Source of the DNA: Kangiella sp.
Lineage (GTDB): Bacteria > Pseudomonadota > Gammaproteobacteria > Enterobacterales > Kangiellaceae
Direction: 5' to 3'
DNA length: 6,088 nucleotides
NCBI GenBank assembly: GCA_026195755.1
Contig: JAPHRL010000195.1
Coordinates: 1-6,088, forward strand
Part shown: piece by piece, positions 1 through 6,088 of the stretch
Layout: every line of letters starts with the position of its first letter
Numbering within the stretch: position 1 is the stretch's first letter
Translations under genes and position numbers: made by a program
The notes under the pieces: model-generated
What the model was told of the DNA's origin: nothing
The model's database searches: none
What the model saw: the letters and a program-made list of their open reading frames with translations, nothing else

Positions 1-1145
1 CGATCAATGTGCTCAATATCATGAGCTGCTGACATTTGGGTACGAATTCGGGCCTGCCCTTTCGGCACCACCGGGAATGAGAAACCGATAACGTAGATTC
101 CTTCTTTTAGCATCATGTCTGCGAACTTACTGGCTAAGGAAGCATCGCCCAGCATCACTGGGATAATCGGATGCTCACCTGGAACTAATTCGAAACCTAA
201 CGCGGTCATTTTCTTACGGAAATATTCACTGTTATGACGCAGCTTTTGACGTAGTTCATCACCATTTTCCAACATGTCTAATACTTTTAAGCTAGCTGCT
301 GCAATGACTGGGGCCAAGGTATTCGAGAACAGATACGGACGCGAACGCTGGCGTAACCATTCAACCACTTCTTTGCTCGCTGAGGTGTAACCGCCAGATG
401 CGCCACCTAATGCTTTACCCAGAGTACCGGTAATGATATCTACACGACCCATCACATCGCAAAACTCATGCGAACCTTTCCCTTTTTCACCGATAAAGCC
501 AACCGCATGAGAATCATCAACCATGACTAATGCATTGTATTTATCGGCCAGATCACAGACTGATTTAAGGTCAGCAATGATGCCGTCCATTGAGAAAACC
601 CCGTCAGTGACAATTAGCTTATAGCGTGCACCATCAGCTTCGGCTTGCTTTAACTGCTTTTCCAAATCTGACATATCGTTATTGGCATAGCGATAACGCT
701 TCGCTTTACATAAACGTACACCGTCAATAATTGAAGCATGGTTTAATGCATCGGATATGACGGCATCTTCCGGATCCAACAATGTTTCAAACAAACCACC
801 ATTGGCATCAAAGCACGAAGAGTAAAGGATAGTATCTTCCATACCCAGGAAATCACTAATGCGCTTTTCCAGATCTTTATGGACTTTTTGTGTACCGCAA
901 ATAAAACGAACCGAAGCCATGCCATAACCGTATTCATCGAGCGCTTCTTGACCGGCCTTGATCAGCTCTGGACTATTGGCCAGACCAAGATAGTTATTAG
1001 CACAGAAGTTCAATACGTCTTCGCCTGTCGTAACATGAATATCTGCCGCTTGCTGCGAATCAATGACCCTTTCTTTCTTATAGAGGCCAGCTTCCTTAAC
1101 GTCATCAATGTTGTGTTGGATATGCTTTAGAAATTCTTGATTCAT
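1..1145 (-). CDS. kbl: 2-amino-3-ketobutyrate CoA ligase (glycine C-acetyltransferase), 3' end cut off by window
   Basis: PLP enzyme of the alpha-oxoamine synthase family. It cleaves 2-amino-3-ketobutyrate with CoA to glycine and acetyl-CoA, the second step of threonine breakdown after threonine dehydrogenase (Tdh), in the cytoplasm. The visible reading frame has 381 full codons and no stop; the E. coli protein has about 398 residues, so about 17 are missing. Seen in translation: the N-terminal NFCANNYLGLA motif, His136 in DALNHAS (the residue stacking on PLP), Asp210 and His213 in VDDSHAVGF, and Lys244 in GTLGKALGGASGG, the Schiff-base lysine at the same number as in E. coli. PVVPKGQARIRTQMSAAH lies near the cut end. 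The ATG at 1145-1143 is supported by AAAAGG seven bases upstream. The gene is separated from the upstream ydbT by a terminator and appears to have its own promoter. tdh would be expected next, outside the window. Identification is near certain. Confidence 0.97.
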   Translation of the reverse strand, partial: MNQEFLKHIQHNIDDVKEAGLYKKERVIDSQQAADIHVTTGEDVLNFCANNYLGLANSPELIKAGQEALDEYGYGMASVRFICGTQKVHKDLEKRISDFLGMEDTILYSSCFDANGGLFETLLDPEDAVISDALNHASIIDGVRLCKAKRYRYANNDMSDLEKQLKQAEADGARYKLIVTDGVFSMDGIIADLKSVCDLADKYNALVMVDDSHAVGFIGEKGKGSHEFCDVMGRVDIITGTLGKALGGASGGYTSASKEVVEWLRQRSRPYLFSNTLAPVIAAASLKVLDMLENGDELRQKLRHNSEYFRKKMTALGFELVPGEHPIIPVMLGDASLASKFADMMLKEGIYVIGFSFPVVPKGQARIRTQMSAAHDIEHID

Positions 1146-1152
1146 GAAATAA

Positions 1153-1158
1153 CCTTTT
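1153..1158 (-). promoter_or_regulatory. Ribosome binding site of kbl
   Basis: AAAAGG on the minus strand lies seven bases before the ATG at 1145-1143. It is a reasonable Shine-Dalgarno match and supports this start for kbl. Confidence 0.6.
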
Positions 1159-1255
1159 GAATGATTGACACCTGCTTATGACAGGCCATTTGAAACTGAT
1201 AAATTGGCGATATTCTAACATCTGAGCGCTGAATTTACTCTACTACAGTATGAAA

Positions 1256-1286
1256 ATTATAGGGCTTGATGGGCTTGTACTATCAA
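1256..1286 (-). promoter_or_regulatory. Candidate sigma-70 type promoter for kbl
   Basis: On the minus strand a perfect -10 box TATAAT (1261-1256) is preceded by TTGATA (1286-1281), a four-of-six match to the -35 consensus. The spacer is 19 bases, longer than the favoured 17, which lowers confidence. Transcription would begin near 1249 and give a leader of about 100 nt before the kbl start. It lies just downstream of the terminator hairpin at 1291-1319, the layout expected if kbl is a separate unit. No operator could be recognised. Confidence 0.4.
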
Positions 1287-1290
1287 AGAG

Positions 1291-1319
1291 TTAAAACCCA
1301 CAATGATAGTGGGCTTTAA
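1291..1319 (-). terminator. Rho-independent terminator after ydbT
   Basis: On the minus strand the arms TTAAAGCCCAC and GTGGGTTTTAA enclose a seven-base loop TATCATT. All 11 positions pair, one of them as a G-U wobble, and the 3' arm supplies the U-run. The core is the five-base CCCAC/GTGGG stem at 1297-1301 and 1309-1313. Read on the plus strand the wobble becomes an A-C mismatch, so the hairpin favours the minus strand. It starts about 30 bases after the ydbT stop and would end transcription of the ydbST (and possibly thiamine) genes before kbl. Confidence 0.7.
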
Positions 1320-1349
1320 TTGTGTGGCGGCGGTGACATGTCAAGATGC

Positions 1350-2840
1350 CTACCACTTGAACTGGGTGCCTTTTATCTTGTCACTGATGCTATTTTTGAT
1401 AGCCAGCGCCTCGTCAAGGTTGATATAAGGGATATTGATATGGTGTGCTCCGACCATAGCCCCAGCGGTATCGACTTCCAGGCTGGCCATACGATGGCGG
1501 CGGTCAAACGGGCTTTCTTTAACAGCAATGGTTTGCGTTTTTGGTAGTCGAACAAAGGTGCATTTGCTAAAGATTACACCATCTTTAAAGCCAATGACCT
1601 CACCATTCAAAGTGTATCCTGCCGAACGAATATAGGCTTTAGAGTAATAGACGCTATACAGACCCCATATCACCAACCAGATCGGATAGGCGTAAATCGA
1701 ATATAAGAGCGTTGGCAGACCAACTACCAGGCCAATAATTAGCATAACTTTCAGGACTCGACGCCAGCCTTTAGGATTTAAACCCTTCCACTCGATGGCA
1801 TCCCAGTCCACATCGTCTTGAATTTCTTTCAGTAATTGAGTGCGCATGGTATTGGGAGCTATTGGCGCCACCTGCTTCATGCTAACGCCTTGTTGGTCGT
1901 TATTCACACCGCCGGCTGTTTCTATGGTAATACCAATCCGCTTAAACCAACGATGCAATAATGATTCGTGAATAGTCAGAGATTGAATCCGCCCCATTGG
2001 AATAGTCGCTTGCAGACGAGTCAACAAGCCCAAAGTCGCTTGTAACTTTTCTTTCGTTTTAATTAAGACGAAACCATGAAATTTCAGTAATGCCATGACT
2101 ATAGAGAGTAGCCACAACGCCAGTAGAGCAGCGATGACTCCGATCAAAGTTAGCAGAGTAAAATACAGCCAACCATTCTCAATCTGGACACTGCTAATTA
2201 ATCCATCAATCCATTGGGTAAATTGGCTGATATAGTTTTTTACCAAGCGCTCAATCTGGTCATCCAAAAATTGCATGGTGAAACCCATAAAAACCGCTAC
2301 AGCAACAATGCCACGATTGGTGATTATCCCGTAACGAACAATCTCACCGAAGCTGAGGCTCAGAATGCTATCTTTCGGCTCAGCAATCTCTTCTTCCTGC
2401 GGTTCCTCTTCCTCACCATTAATTTTTTGCTTGAGTTCTTTAACCGCCGCCATATCAATAACATTAATGACGGCTTCTGGCCTGCCACCCGAGGCAGACT
2501 CTAATTGGACTTTAACCACCCCAAACAGGCGGTGCAAGGGCGATTGAACTAAGTTTAAATTCTGAATTTTTTTATAAGGAACCTGCCGCACGTTGCGGAA
2601 AAAAATGCCCTCTTTGACGCGAATTTTATCGCCTTCCAACCAATAACGATAAAATCGGTATTGGACAATCGCACCCAAACTGATAATCAGCGCGAACCCT
2701 AAGGCAAACAACTCCCACGAGCTACCGCGGGTACTAAAAAGAGCTATTACAATTGGGAATATTAGTTTTTTAATATTTTCAAAGAGAATAAATAATGGCG
2801 AAATTTTATGTAAACGGTAACCGTTAGTGTCAGACTGCAT
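1350..2840 (-). CDS. ydbT: YdbT-like membrane protein with three bacterial PH-like (bPH_2) domains
   Basis: Predicted integral inner-membrane protein of 496 residues, close to the roughly 490 of Bacillus YdbT; the molecular function is unknown. Three copies of the bPH_2 (formerly DUF304) signature are visible: VPYKKIQNLNLVQSPLHRLFG (about 87-107), IPMGRIQSLTIHESLLHRWF (280-299) and VRLPKTQTIAVKESPFDRRH (430-449), each followed by a strand ending in a TAGG/SASGG/TAGA turn. The domains alternate with hydrophobic stretches near 24-61, 172-192, 223-252 and 361-399. An acidic linker EEEEPQEEE sits near 143-151. The protein opens with the RLHKISPL segment typical of the family. I chose the ATG at 2840 because AAGAAGG lies eight bases upstream and it gives an 11-nt overlap with ydbS, suggesting coupled translation; an in-frame ATG at 2879 would add 13 residues (MNCAQYCKKKAKA) but has a weak ribosome site. 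In Bacillus the ydbS-ydbT pair is, as I recall, in the sigma-W envelope-stress regulon and linked to resistance to antimicrobial compounds; whether that holds here is unknown. Confidence 0.88.
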   Translation of the reverse strand: MQSDTNGYRLHKISPLFILFENIKKLIFPIVIALFSTRGSSWELFALGFALIISLGAIVQYRFYRYWLEGDKIRVKEGIFFRNVRQVPYKKIQNLNLVQSPLHRLFGVVKVQLESASGGRPEAVINVIDMAAVKELKQKINGEEEEPQEEEIAEPKDSILSLSFGEIVRYGIITNRGIVAVAVFMGFTMQFLDDQIERLVKNYISQFTQWIDGLISSVQIENGWLYFTLLTLIGVIAALLALWLLSIVMALLKFHGFVLIKTKEKLQATLGLLTRLQATIPMGRIQSLTIHESLLHRWFKRIGITIETAGGVNNDQQGVSMKQVAPIAPNTMRTQLLKEIQDDVDWDAIEWKGLNPKGWRRVLKVMLIIGLVVGLPTLLYSIYAYPIWLVIWGLYSVYYSKAYIRSAGYTLNGEVIGFKDGVIFSKCTFVRLPKTQTIAVKESPFDRRHRMASLEVDTAGAMVGAHHINIPYINLDEALAIKNSISDKIKGTQFKW

Positions 2841-3384
2841 CGCTTTCGCCTTCTTCTTGCAGTACTGAGCGCAATTCATGCGCCGTCTCTAATAAAATTC
2901 CTTCAAGGGAAACCGATGCATCACGGGTACCGGCGGTATGAGTCACTAACTTGCCGAGTTCATATTTACGATCTAGCGGGCCTTGCGCTACATCAGTATG
3001 TTGAACGCGATTAAAAGGGACCAGTGTTTTTTTGCGCCACCAGACACCTCTTTGAATATACAGCCCCTCATCAGCAAGCCAGTACCAGGTGTAGTCGTAA
3101 GATTTTCTAGCCCAGATAAAACCAATGGTAAATATTAGCAAGCCAACTGCAGCTCCAATAGCTAAGAGCAAATAAGTCTCGCTTAGTATTCCTGCCACGC
3201 TGGGCACAAGCATAATAATAAGACTAACAATTGCGGTAGTGATTCTTGAGACTTTAATTGAATCAGGATGAAGACGTTGTTTGTTATCCGGTAACTGCTC
3301 GATAAGACTCGCATCTTTCGCTTGCTCCTGAGTACTGCTCAGATTATTCGTTGGGTCTTGATGGTGTTCTTGTTCGTTGCTCAT
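2830..3384 (-). CDS. ydbS: YdbS-like membrane protein with one bPH_2 domain
   Basis: Small membrane protein of 184 residues, the usual partner of YdbT; function unknown. A polar N-terminal stretch of about 35 residues rich in Gln, Glu and Asn precedes the family's RLHPDSI segment (38-43). Two hydrophobic helices follow (about 49-67 and 71-91), forming a hairpin, then a cytoplasmic-type WARKSYDYTWYW segment and a single bPH_2 domain (about 100-175) with the signature VPFNRVQHTDVAQGPLDRKY (122-141) and the THTAGT turn (148-153). Bacillus YdbS is about 160 residues, so the N-terminal tail makes this one longer. The ATG at 3384 has GGGGA nine bases upstream. The stop overlaps the ydbT start by 11 nt, so the two proteins are probably made together and may form a complex. 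An 84-bp gap with a possible promoter separates it from the rhodanese gene. Confidence 0.88.
   Translation of the reverse strand: MSNEQEHHQDPTNNLSSTQEQAKDASLIEQLPDNKQRLHPDSIKVSRITTAIVSLIIMLVPSVAGILSETYLLLAIGAAVGLLIFTIGFIWARKSYDYTWYWLADEGLYIQRGVWWRKKTLVPFNRVQHTDVAQGPLDRKYELGKLVTHTAGTRDASVSLEGILLETAHELRSVLQEEGESDAV
2849..2855 (-). promoter_or_regulatory. Ribosome binding site deciding the ydbT start
   Basis: AAGAAGG on the minus strand, inside the end of ydbS, is eight bases before the ATG at 2840-2838. The upstream in-frame ATG at 2879 has only GAGACGG in front of it, so this site favours the shorter protein. Confidence 0.55.
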
Positions 3385-3419
3385 AAGCGGTTTTCCCCAA
3401 AGCTTACTTGATGAGTAAA

Positions 3420-3425
3420 ATTATA
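3420..3425 (-). promoter_or_regulatory. Possible -10 box of a ydbS-ydbT promoter
   Basis: A perfect TATAAT on the minus strand lies 35 bases before the ydbS start, in the gap after the rhodanese gene. No good -35 box is found: the hexamer 17 bases upstream is CAGTGT. The preceding CGT only partly fits an extended -10. If real, transcription would start near 3413 and would need an activator or another sigma factor. Confidence 0.25.
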
Positions 3426-3444
3426 ACGCGTCCCAAGATACAAC

Positions 3445-3465
3445 ACTGTAGCAGAATGTTACAGT
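3445..3465. repeat. 21-bp inverted repeat between the rhodanese gene and ydbS
   Basis: Perfect six-base arms ACTGTA (3445-3450) and TACAGT (3460-3465) with a nine-base centre. It begins four bases after the rhodanese stop codon and overlaps the -35 region of the possible ydbS promoter. It could be an operator for a dimeric regulator or a weak hairpin at the end of the thiamine genes; no U-run follows on the minus strand, so a normal intrinsic terminator is unlikely. The arms do not have the spacing of a LexA box (13 bases between CTG and CAG rather than 10). Confidence 0.4.
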
Positions 3466-3468
3466 CTG

Positions 3469-3825
3469 TTATTCCTTTGCGCTTCGTTTCAATGCTTCCA
3501 TACCGCCATGCAAACTGTAGACGCAAGAAAAATCAGCTTGTATCAAAAGACTCGCGGCGTTAAAACTTTTCTGTCCTACCTGACAAACAAGCACCAGCGG
3601 CTGGTCGGGATCGAGCTGATTGATGTGGCTGCCAAACTCCGTTATCGGAATATTTTTTAAGCTCTCGACGTTAATAAACTGCAGCTGTGGCTTATCACCC
3701 TTATGTTCTTCCTCATTTCTAACATCGATCAGCAAAGGGGCATCTTGCTGGCTTGCCCATTGTTTTAACTGCTCTGGACTTATCAATTGCACTTGGTCAG
3801 ATTCTTGCCATTCGAATGTGCTCAT
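3469..3825 (-). CDS. Single-domain rhodanese (sulfurtransferase) coupled to thiDE
   Basis: Cytoplasmic protein of 118 residues forming one rhodanese domain; no signal peptide or membrane segment. Seen: the entry motif LISPEQLKQWA (14-24), the LLIDVRNEEEH strand (31-41), the catalytic cysteine Cys81 in the loop CQVGQKS (81-87), and the closing VYSLHGGMEALKR (102-114). The family usually has an arginine where this loop has Lys86, and often CRSGxR rather than CQVGQK. Cys81 would carry a persulfide. Its ATG overlaps the thiDE stop as ATGA (3825-3822), implying translational coupling. Because rhodanese domains donate sulfur to ThiS in other systems (for example the C-terminal domain of E. coli ThiI), a role in sulfur supply for thiazole synthesis is a reasonable inference, not shown by the sequence. 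A general sulfur-relay or GlpE-like role remains possible. Confidence 0.88.
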   Translation of the reverse strand: MSTFEWQESDQVQLISPEQLKQWASQQDAPLLIDVRNEEEHKGDKPQLQFINVESLKNIPITEFGSHINQLDPDQPLVLVCQVGQKSFNAASLLIQADFSCVYSLHGGMEALKRSAKE

Positions 3826-5303
3826 ACTACAGGCCTGTGTTGTTCAATCAGTTGCATCATATTGTTTACGATCTGCTCAGGAGCTTGCACCTTGGTAATT
3901 GCTGAAATCATCGCAATACCCGATACTCCTGTACTCGCTACTTCTGCAATTCTATCAGCATTGATACCCCCAATGGCAACCCATGGGTAACTCTGCATCA
4001 AGTTGTTCCAGTAACCTAAATTTTCTATACCGTGAGGTATCCAGGGCATTTGCTTGCTGTCGGTATGATAGACAGGACCACAGGCTAAATAGCTGGGTTG
4101 TATCGCATGAGCACGTGCTACTTCATAAAAACAATGAGTACTAATACCTAAATGCAGGCCAGCTTTACTGATTGCTGAAATATCGGCATCATCCAGATCT
4201 TCCTGCCCCAGATGCACCCCAAAAGCGCCATGTTTTATCGCCAGCTGCCAATAGTCATTAATAAACAGTTTTGCATTGTATTTTTTTGCTATTGTTATCG
4301 CTGCCACGACCTCATTTTCTAATTCTTTATCTTTCAGGTCTTTGACGCGTAGTTGAATGGTCGAAATGCCCAACGGCAATAATCTCTCTAGCCATTTGGC
4401 ACTATCCACTACAGGATATAAGTCTAAGGTCTGGTTTTTAAGTGAAGGAAAATGAAATCTATTAAATGCATATTGCTTAGTTAATCGTGGCATATCCTGC
4501 TCGTCGGTCGGCCATGACTGAACCGCTAATGGTCCCTTCTGATGTCGAACTGGATAACTGTATCTTAATCCCTGATTTAAGCTCATCTTGCCTATCACCA
4601 CAGCATCTTCAACTGAATAATCTAACGCCAAGGCTGTCGCAATGGCTGATGATAAAACACAACCTGTACCCCGAGTGTTATCAGTTTCTTGTCTATCACT
4701 GTGCATCCAAAACTGATGCTGCCCATCAACGAAAAAATCCGATGCCTGTTGTGAAGACCAATGGCCACCTTTCACTAGCACAGCGCTAGCGCCTGATGCT
4801 AATAATGTCTTAGCTTGATTTTCGATATCTTCTACAGAGTTAATTTTCTGACCCGCTAATCTTGCAAGCTCATTAATATTGGGGGTAAACACAGTCACCA
4901 ATGGCAACAGCCTTTGCAGCTGTTCAATAACATCCTCCGGCATAAACTGTGTGCCAGAAGAACTTTCTATCACTGGATCTAAAACCAGTTTGATAGGTTT
5001 TTCGGCTTGTTCAAGAAAAGCAATTAATAATTGAAGCGAATCTTCGCTGGGTAACAGACCGACTTTAATGGCATTGGGCTGGCCCAACTCTTGTAAAGAT
5101 GTCAGCTGTGATTCTAGCTGCTGTTTTGTAGAAGGATTAATCGCCACCACACGTTGACTGTTTTGCGCAGTTACTGCCGTGGTTACACAGCAGGAGTGTG
5201 CCCCCAATGCCTGTATAGTCCGTACATCAGCAATTTGTCCTGCCAAACCTGAATTATCCAGACCGGCATAACTCCAGACAACTGGTTTGCCTTTGACCTT
5301 CAT
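3822..5303 (-). CDS. thiDE: ThiD-ThiE fusion: hydroxymethylpyrimidine (phosphate) kinase and thiamine-phosphate synthase
   Basis: Bifunctional cytoplasmic enzyme of 493 residues. The N-terminal half (about 6-260) is a ribokinase-like ThiD that phosphorylates hydroxymethylpyrimidine to its diphosphate; the C-terminal half (about 293-488) is a TIM-barrel ThiE that joins this with thiazole phosphate to give thiamine phosphate. ThiD features: TAVTAQNS (42-49), KVGLLPS (80-86), LDPVIESSSG (108-117), TPNINELARL (140-149), VKGGH (177-181) and the anion-hole RGTGC ending at catalytic-region Cys215. ThiE features: QLRVK (317-321), INDYWQLA (348-355), GVHLGQED (362-369), GISTH (386-390), GPVYHTDSKQMP (409-420), IGGI (444-447) and VSGIAMIS (460-467). 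The first ThiD motif is odd: LDNSGLAGQIAD instead of the usual SDSGGGAGIQAD. I chose the ATG at 5303, which overlaps the thiG stop as ATGA; an in-frame TTG at 5318 would add five residues, and neither has a strong ribosome site. Confidence 0.95.
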   Translation of the reverse strand: MKVKGKPVVWSYAGLDNSGLAGQIADVRTIQALGAHSCCVTTAVTAQNSQRVVAINPSTKQQLESQLTSLQELGQPNAIKVGLLPSEDSLQLLIAFLEQAEKPIKLVLDPVIESSSGTQFMPEDVIEQLQRLLPLVTVFTPNINELARLAGQKINSVEDIENQAKTLLASGASAVLVKGGHWSSQQASDFFVDGQHQFWMHSDRQETDNTRGTGCVLSSAIATALALDYSVEDAVVIGKMSLNQGLRYSYPVRHQKGPLAVQSWPTDEQDMPRLTKQYAFNRFHFPSLKNQTLDLYPVVDSAKWLERLLPLGISTIQLRVKDLKDKELENEVVAAITIAKKYNAKLFINDYWQLAIKHGAFGVHLGQEDLDDADISAISKAGLHLGISTHCFYEVARAHAIQPSYLACGPVYHTDSKQMPWIPHGIENLGYWNNLMQSYPWVAIGGINADRIAEVASTGVSGIAMISAITKVQAPEQIVNNMMQLIEQHRPVV

Positions 5304-6073
5304 GACTCTTGTTGCCAAAAAGGTTTACCCAACACTGGCGTGCTGGGTTTTGCTAAATCACGTTGTGGCATGGCCCCCGCTTGATAAGCATTCCGACCAG
5401 CATTGACCGCATCTTTAAATGCCGTTGCCATTAACACTGGATTCTCGGCCTGCGCAATTGCCGTATTTAGCAGTACAGCATCAAAGCCCATTTCCATCGC
5501 CTGCGCAGCATGAGACGGAAGTCCTAACCCTGCATCGATAACCATCGGTACATCTGGCAAGCGCTTACGCAAAGTTTGCAACGCATAAGGATCGGTCAGA
5601 CCACGGCCGGTTCCAATTGGTGCGCCCCACGGCATTAAAATATTACAACCCGCATCCAATAAACGCTGACACAACACCAGATCATCCGTGCAGTACGGAA
5701 ACACTTCAAAACCGCGTTTCACTAATTCCTTGGTCGCTTCAACTAATTGAAACGGATCCGGTTGAAGATTGTATTCATCACCAATCACTTCCAACTTTAT
5801 CCAATTCGTCTGGAAAATTTCCCGCGCCATTTCAGCGGTCGTTATCGCTTCCTTCGCAGAATGACAGCCCGCCGTATTCGGCAACCAATGGCAATCCAAC
5901 TGCTGCAGTTGCTTCCAGAAATTTTCACCACCTAAGCCCTGACGTCTCACCGACACAGTTACTATTTCAGCACCAGAAGCCTTAATCGAATCCAGCATAA
6001 TCTGCGGCGAAGGATATAAAGCCGTACCGACAAATAATCTGCTTTGAATGTCTTTTCCAGCAATTTTTAGCAT
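5300..6073 (-). CDS. thiG: Thiazole synthase ThiG
   Basis: TIM-barrel enzyme of 257 residues, the usual length, that makes the thiazole phosphate of thiamine from 1-deoxy-D-xylulose 5-phosphate, dehydroglycine and the thiocarboxylate of ThiS. Seen: the opening LKIAGKDIQSRLFVGTALYPS, NTAGC (66-70), the Schiff-base lysine Lys93 in WIKLEVIGD (91-99), the phosphate-binding MPWGAPIGTGRGL (147-159), DAGLGLPSHAAQAMEMG (180-196) and LLNTAIAQAENPV (201-213). All expected catalytic motifs are intact. The stop overlaps the thiDE start by ATGA. The start ATG at 6073-6071 is preceded by GAAAG with a spacing of about five bases, a weak site. Its partner ThiS and the glycine- or tyrosine-oxidising ThiO or ThiH are not in the window and probably lie to the right; the promoter and any TPP riboswitch would also be there. 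Confidence 0.97.
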   Translation of the reverse strand: MLKIAGKDIQSRLFVGTALYPSPQIMLDSIKASGAEIVTVSVRRQGLGGENFWKQLQQLDCHWLPNTAGCHSAKEAITTAEMAREIFQTNWIKLEVIGDEYNLQPDPFQLVEATKELVKRGFEVFPYCTDDLVLCQRLLDAGCNILMPWGAPIGTGRGLTDPYALQTLRKRLPDVPMVIDAGLGLPSHAAQAMEMGFDAVLLNTAIAQAENPVLMATAFKDAVNAGRNAYQAGAMPQRDLAKPSTPVLGKPFWQQES

Positions 6074-6088
6074 CTTACTTTCAATTCC

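Noticed and set aside
743..937. Minus-strand open frame of 64 codons inside kbl
   Set aside because: It lies wholly within the kbl coding region in another frame, and kbl has clear conserved motifs across the same bases.
879..1130. Plus-strand open frame of 83 codons opposite kbl
   Set aside because: Antisense shadow of kbl; the translation has no recognisable domain and no ribosome site was evident.
1171..1185. CCTG-N7-CAGG hairpin in the kbl leader
   Set aside because: Only four base pairs with a seven-base loop; expected by chance and without a U-run.
1320..1635. Plus-strand open frames of 66 and 75 codons opposite the end of ydbT
   Set aside because: They are complementary to the conserved third bPH_2 domain of ydbT and show no family features.
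3445..3465. Inverted repeat read as a LexA (SOS) box
   Set aside because: CTG and CAG are 13 bases apart, whereas LexA boxes of this type need 10.
4487..4789. Plus-strand open frame of 100 codons opposite thiDE
   Set aside because: Antisense to the conserved GTGC and VKGGH region of the ThiD domain; its own sequence looks like a shadow.
5617..5985. Plus-strand open frame of 122 codons opposite thiG
   Set aside because: Covers the ThiG catalytic motifs on the other strand; rich in Pro, Ser, His and Thr as expected of an antisense shadow.
6074..6088. TPP riboswitch upstream of thiG
   Set aside because: Only 15 bases are available upstream of the start, with no THI-box sequence; any riboswitch would lie outside the window.

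Overview
The window is an ordinary-looking piece of bacterial chromosome of moderate GC content, with every supportable gene on the minus strand. Read in the direction of transcription (right to left) the order is thiG, thiDE (a kinase/synthase fusion), a single-domain rhodanese, a ydbS-like and a ydbT-like membrane gene, a terminator, and kbl, which runs off the left edge. The proteins look gammaproteobacterial: the 2-amino-3-ketobutyrate CoA ligase keeps the same residue numbering as the E. coli enzyme, and the ThiE half carries a KQMP motif like that of E. coli ThiE. A marine gammaproteobacterium of the Kangiella/Oceanospirillales type would fit the ThiDE fusion and the base composition, but this genus-level idea is only an impression.

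Region by region: 1-1145 is kbl, lacking about its last 17 codons; its usual partner tdh would lie just beyond the left edge. 1146-1349 is intergenic and holds a minus-strand terminator hairpin (1291-1319) ending the upstream genes, a candidate kbl promoter (1256-1286) and a leader of about 100 nt. 1350-3384 holds ydbT and ydbS, overlapping by 11 nt. 3385-3468 is a short gap with a 21-bp inverted repeat and a TATAAT box. 3469-6073 holds the rhodanese, thiDE and thiG, joined by two ATGA stop/start overlaps. 6074-6088 holds only the region just upstream of the thiG start.

The right-hand genes form a thiamine block. ThiG makes the thiazole phosphate, the ThiD half phosphorylates the hydroxymethylpyrimidine, and the ThiE half joins the two into thiamine phosphate. 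The rhodanese is translationally coupled behind thiDE and may supply or relay sulfur for thiazole formation. thiS, thiF, thiO or thiH, and thiC are not in the window; some may lie upstream to the right. The ydbST pair may be a separate transcription unit inserted after the thiamine genes, or may share read-through from them. kbl is a separate unit of threonine catabolism.

I found no mobile element, CRISPR array, RNA gene or clearly novel system. The points most worth a second look are the rhodanese coupled to the thiamine genes, the divergent nucleotide-binding motif of the ThiD half, and the palindrome upstream of ydbS.
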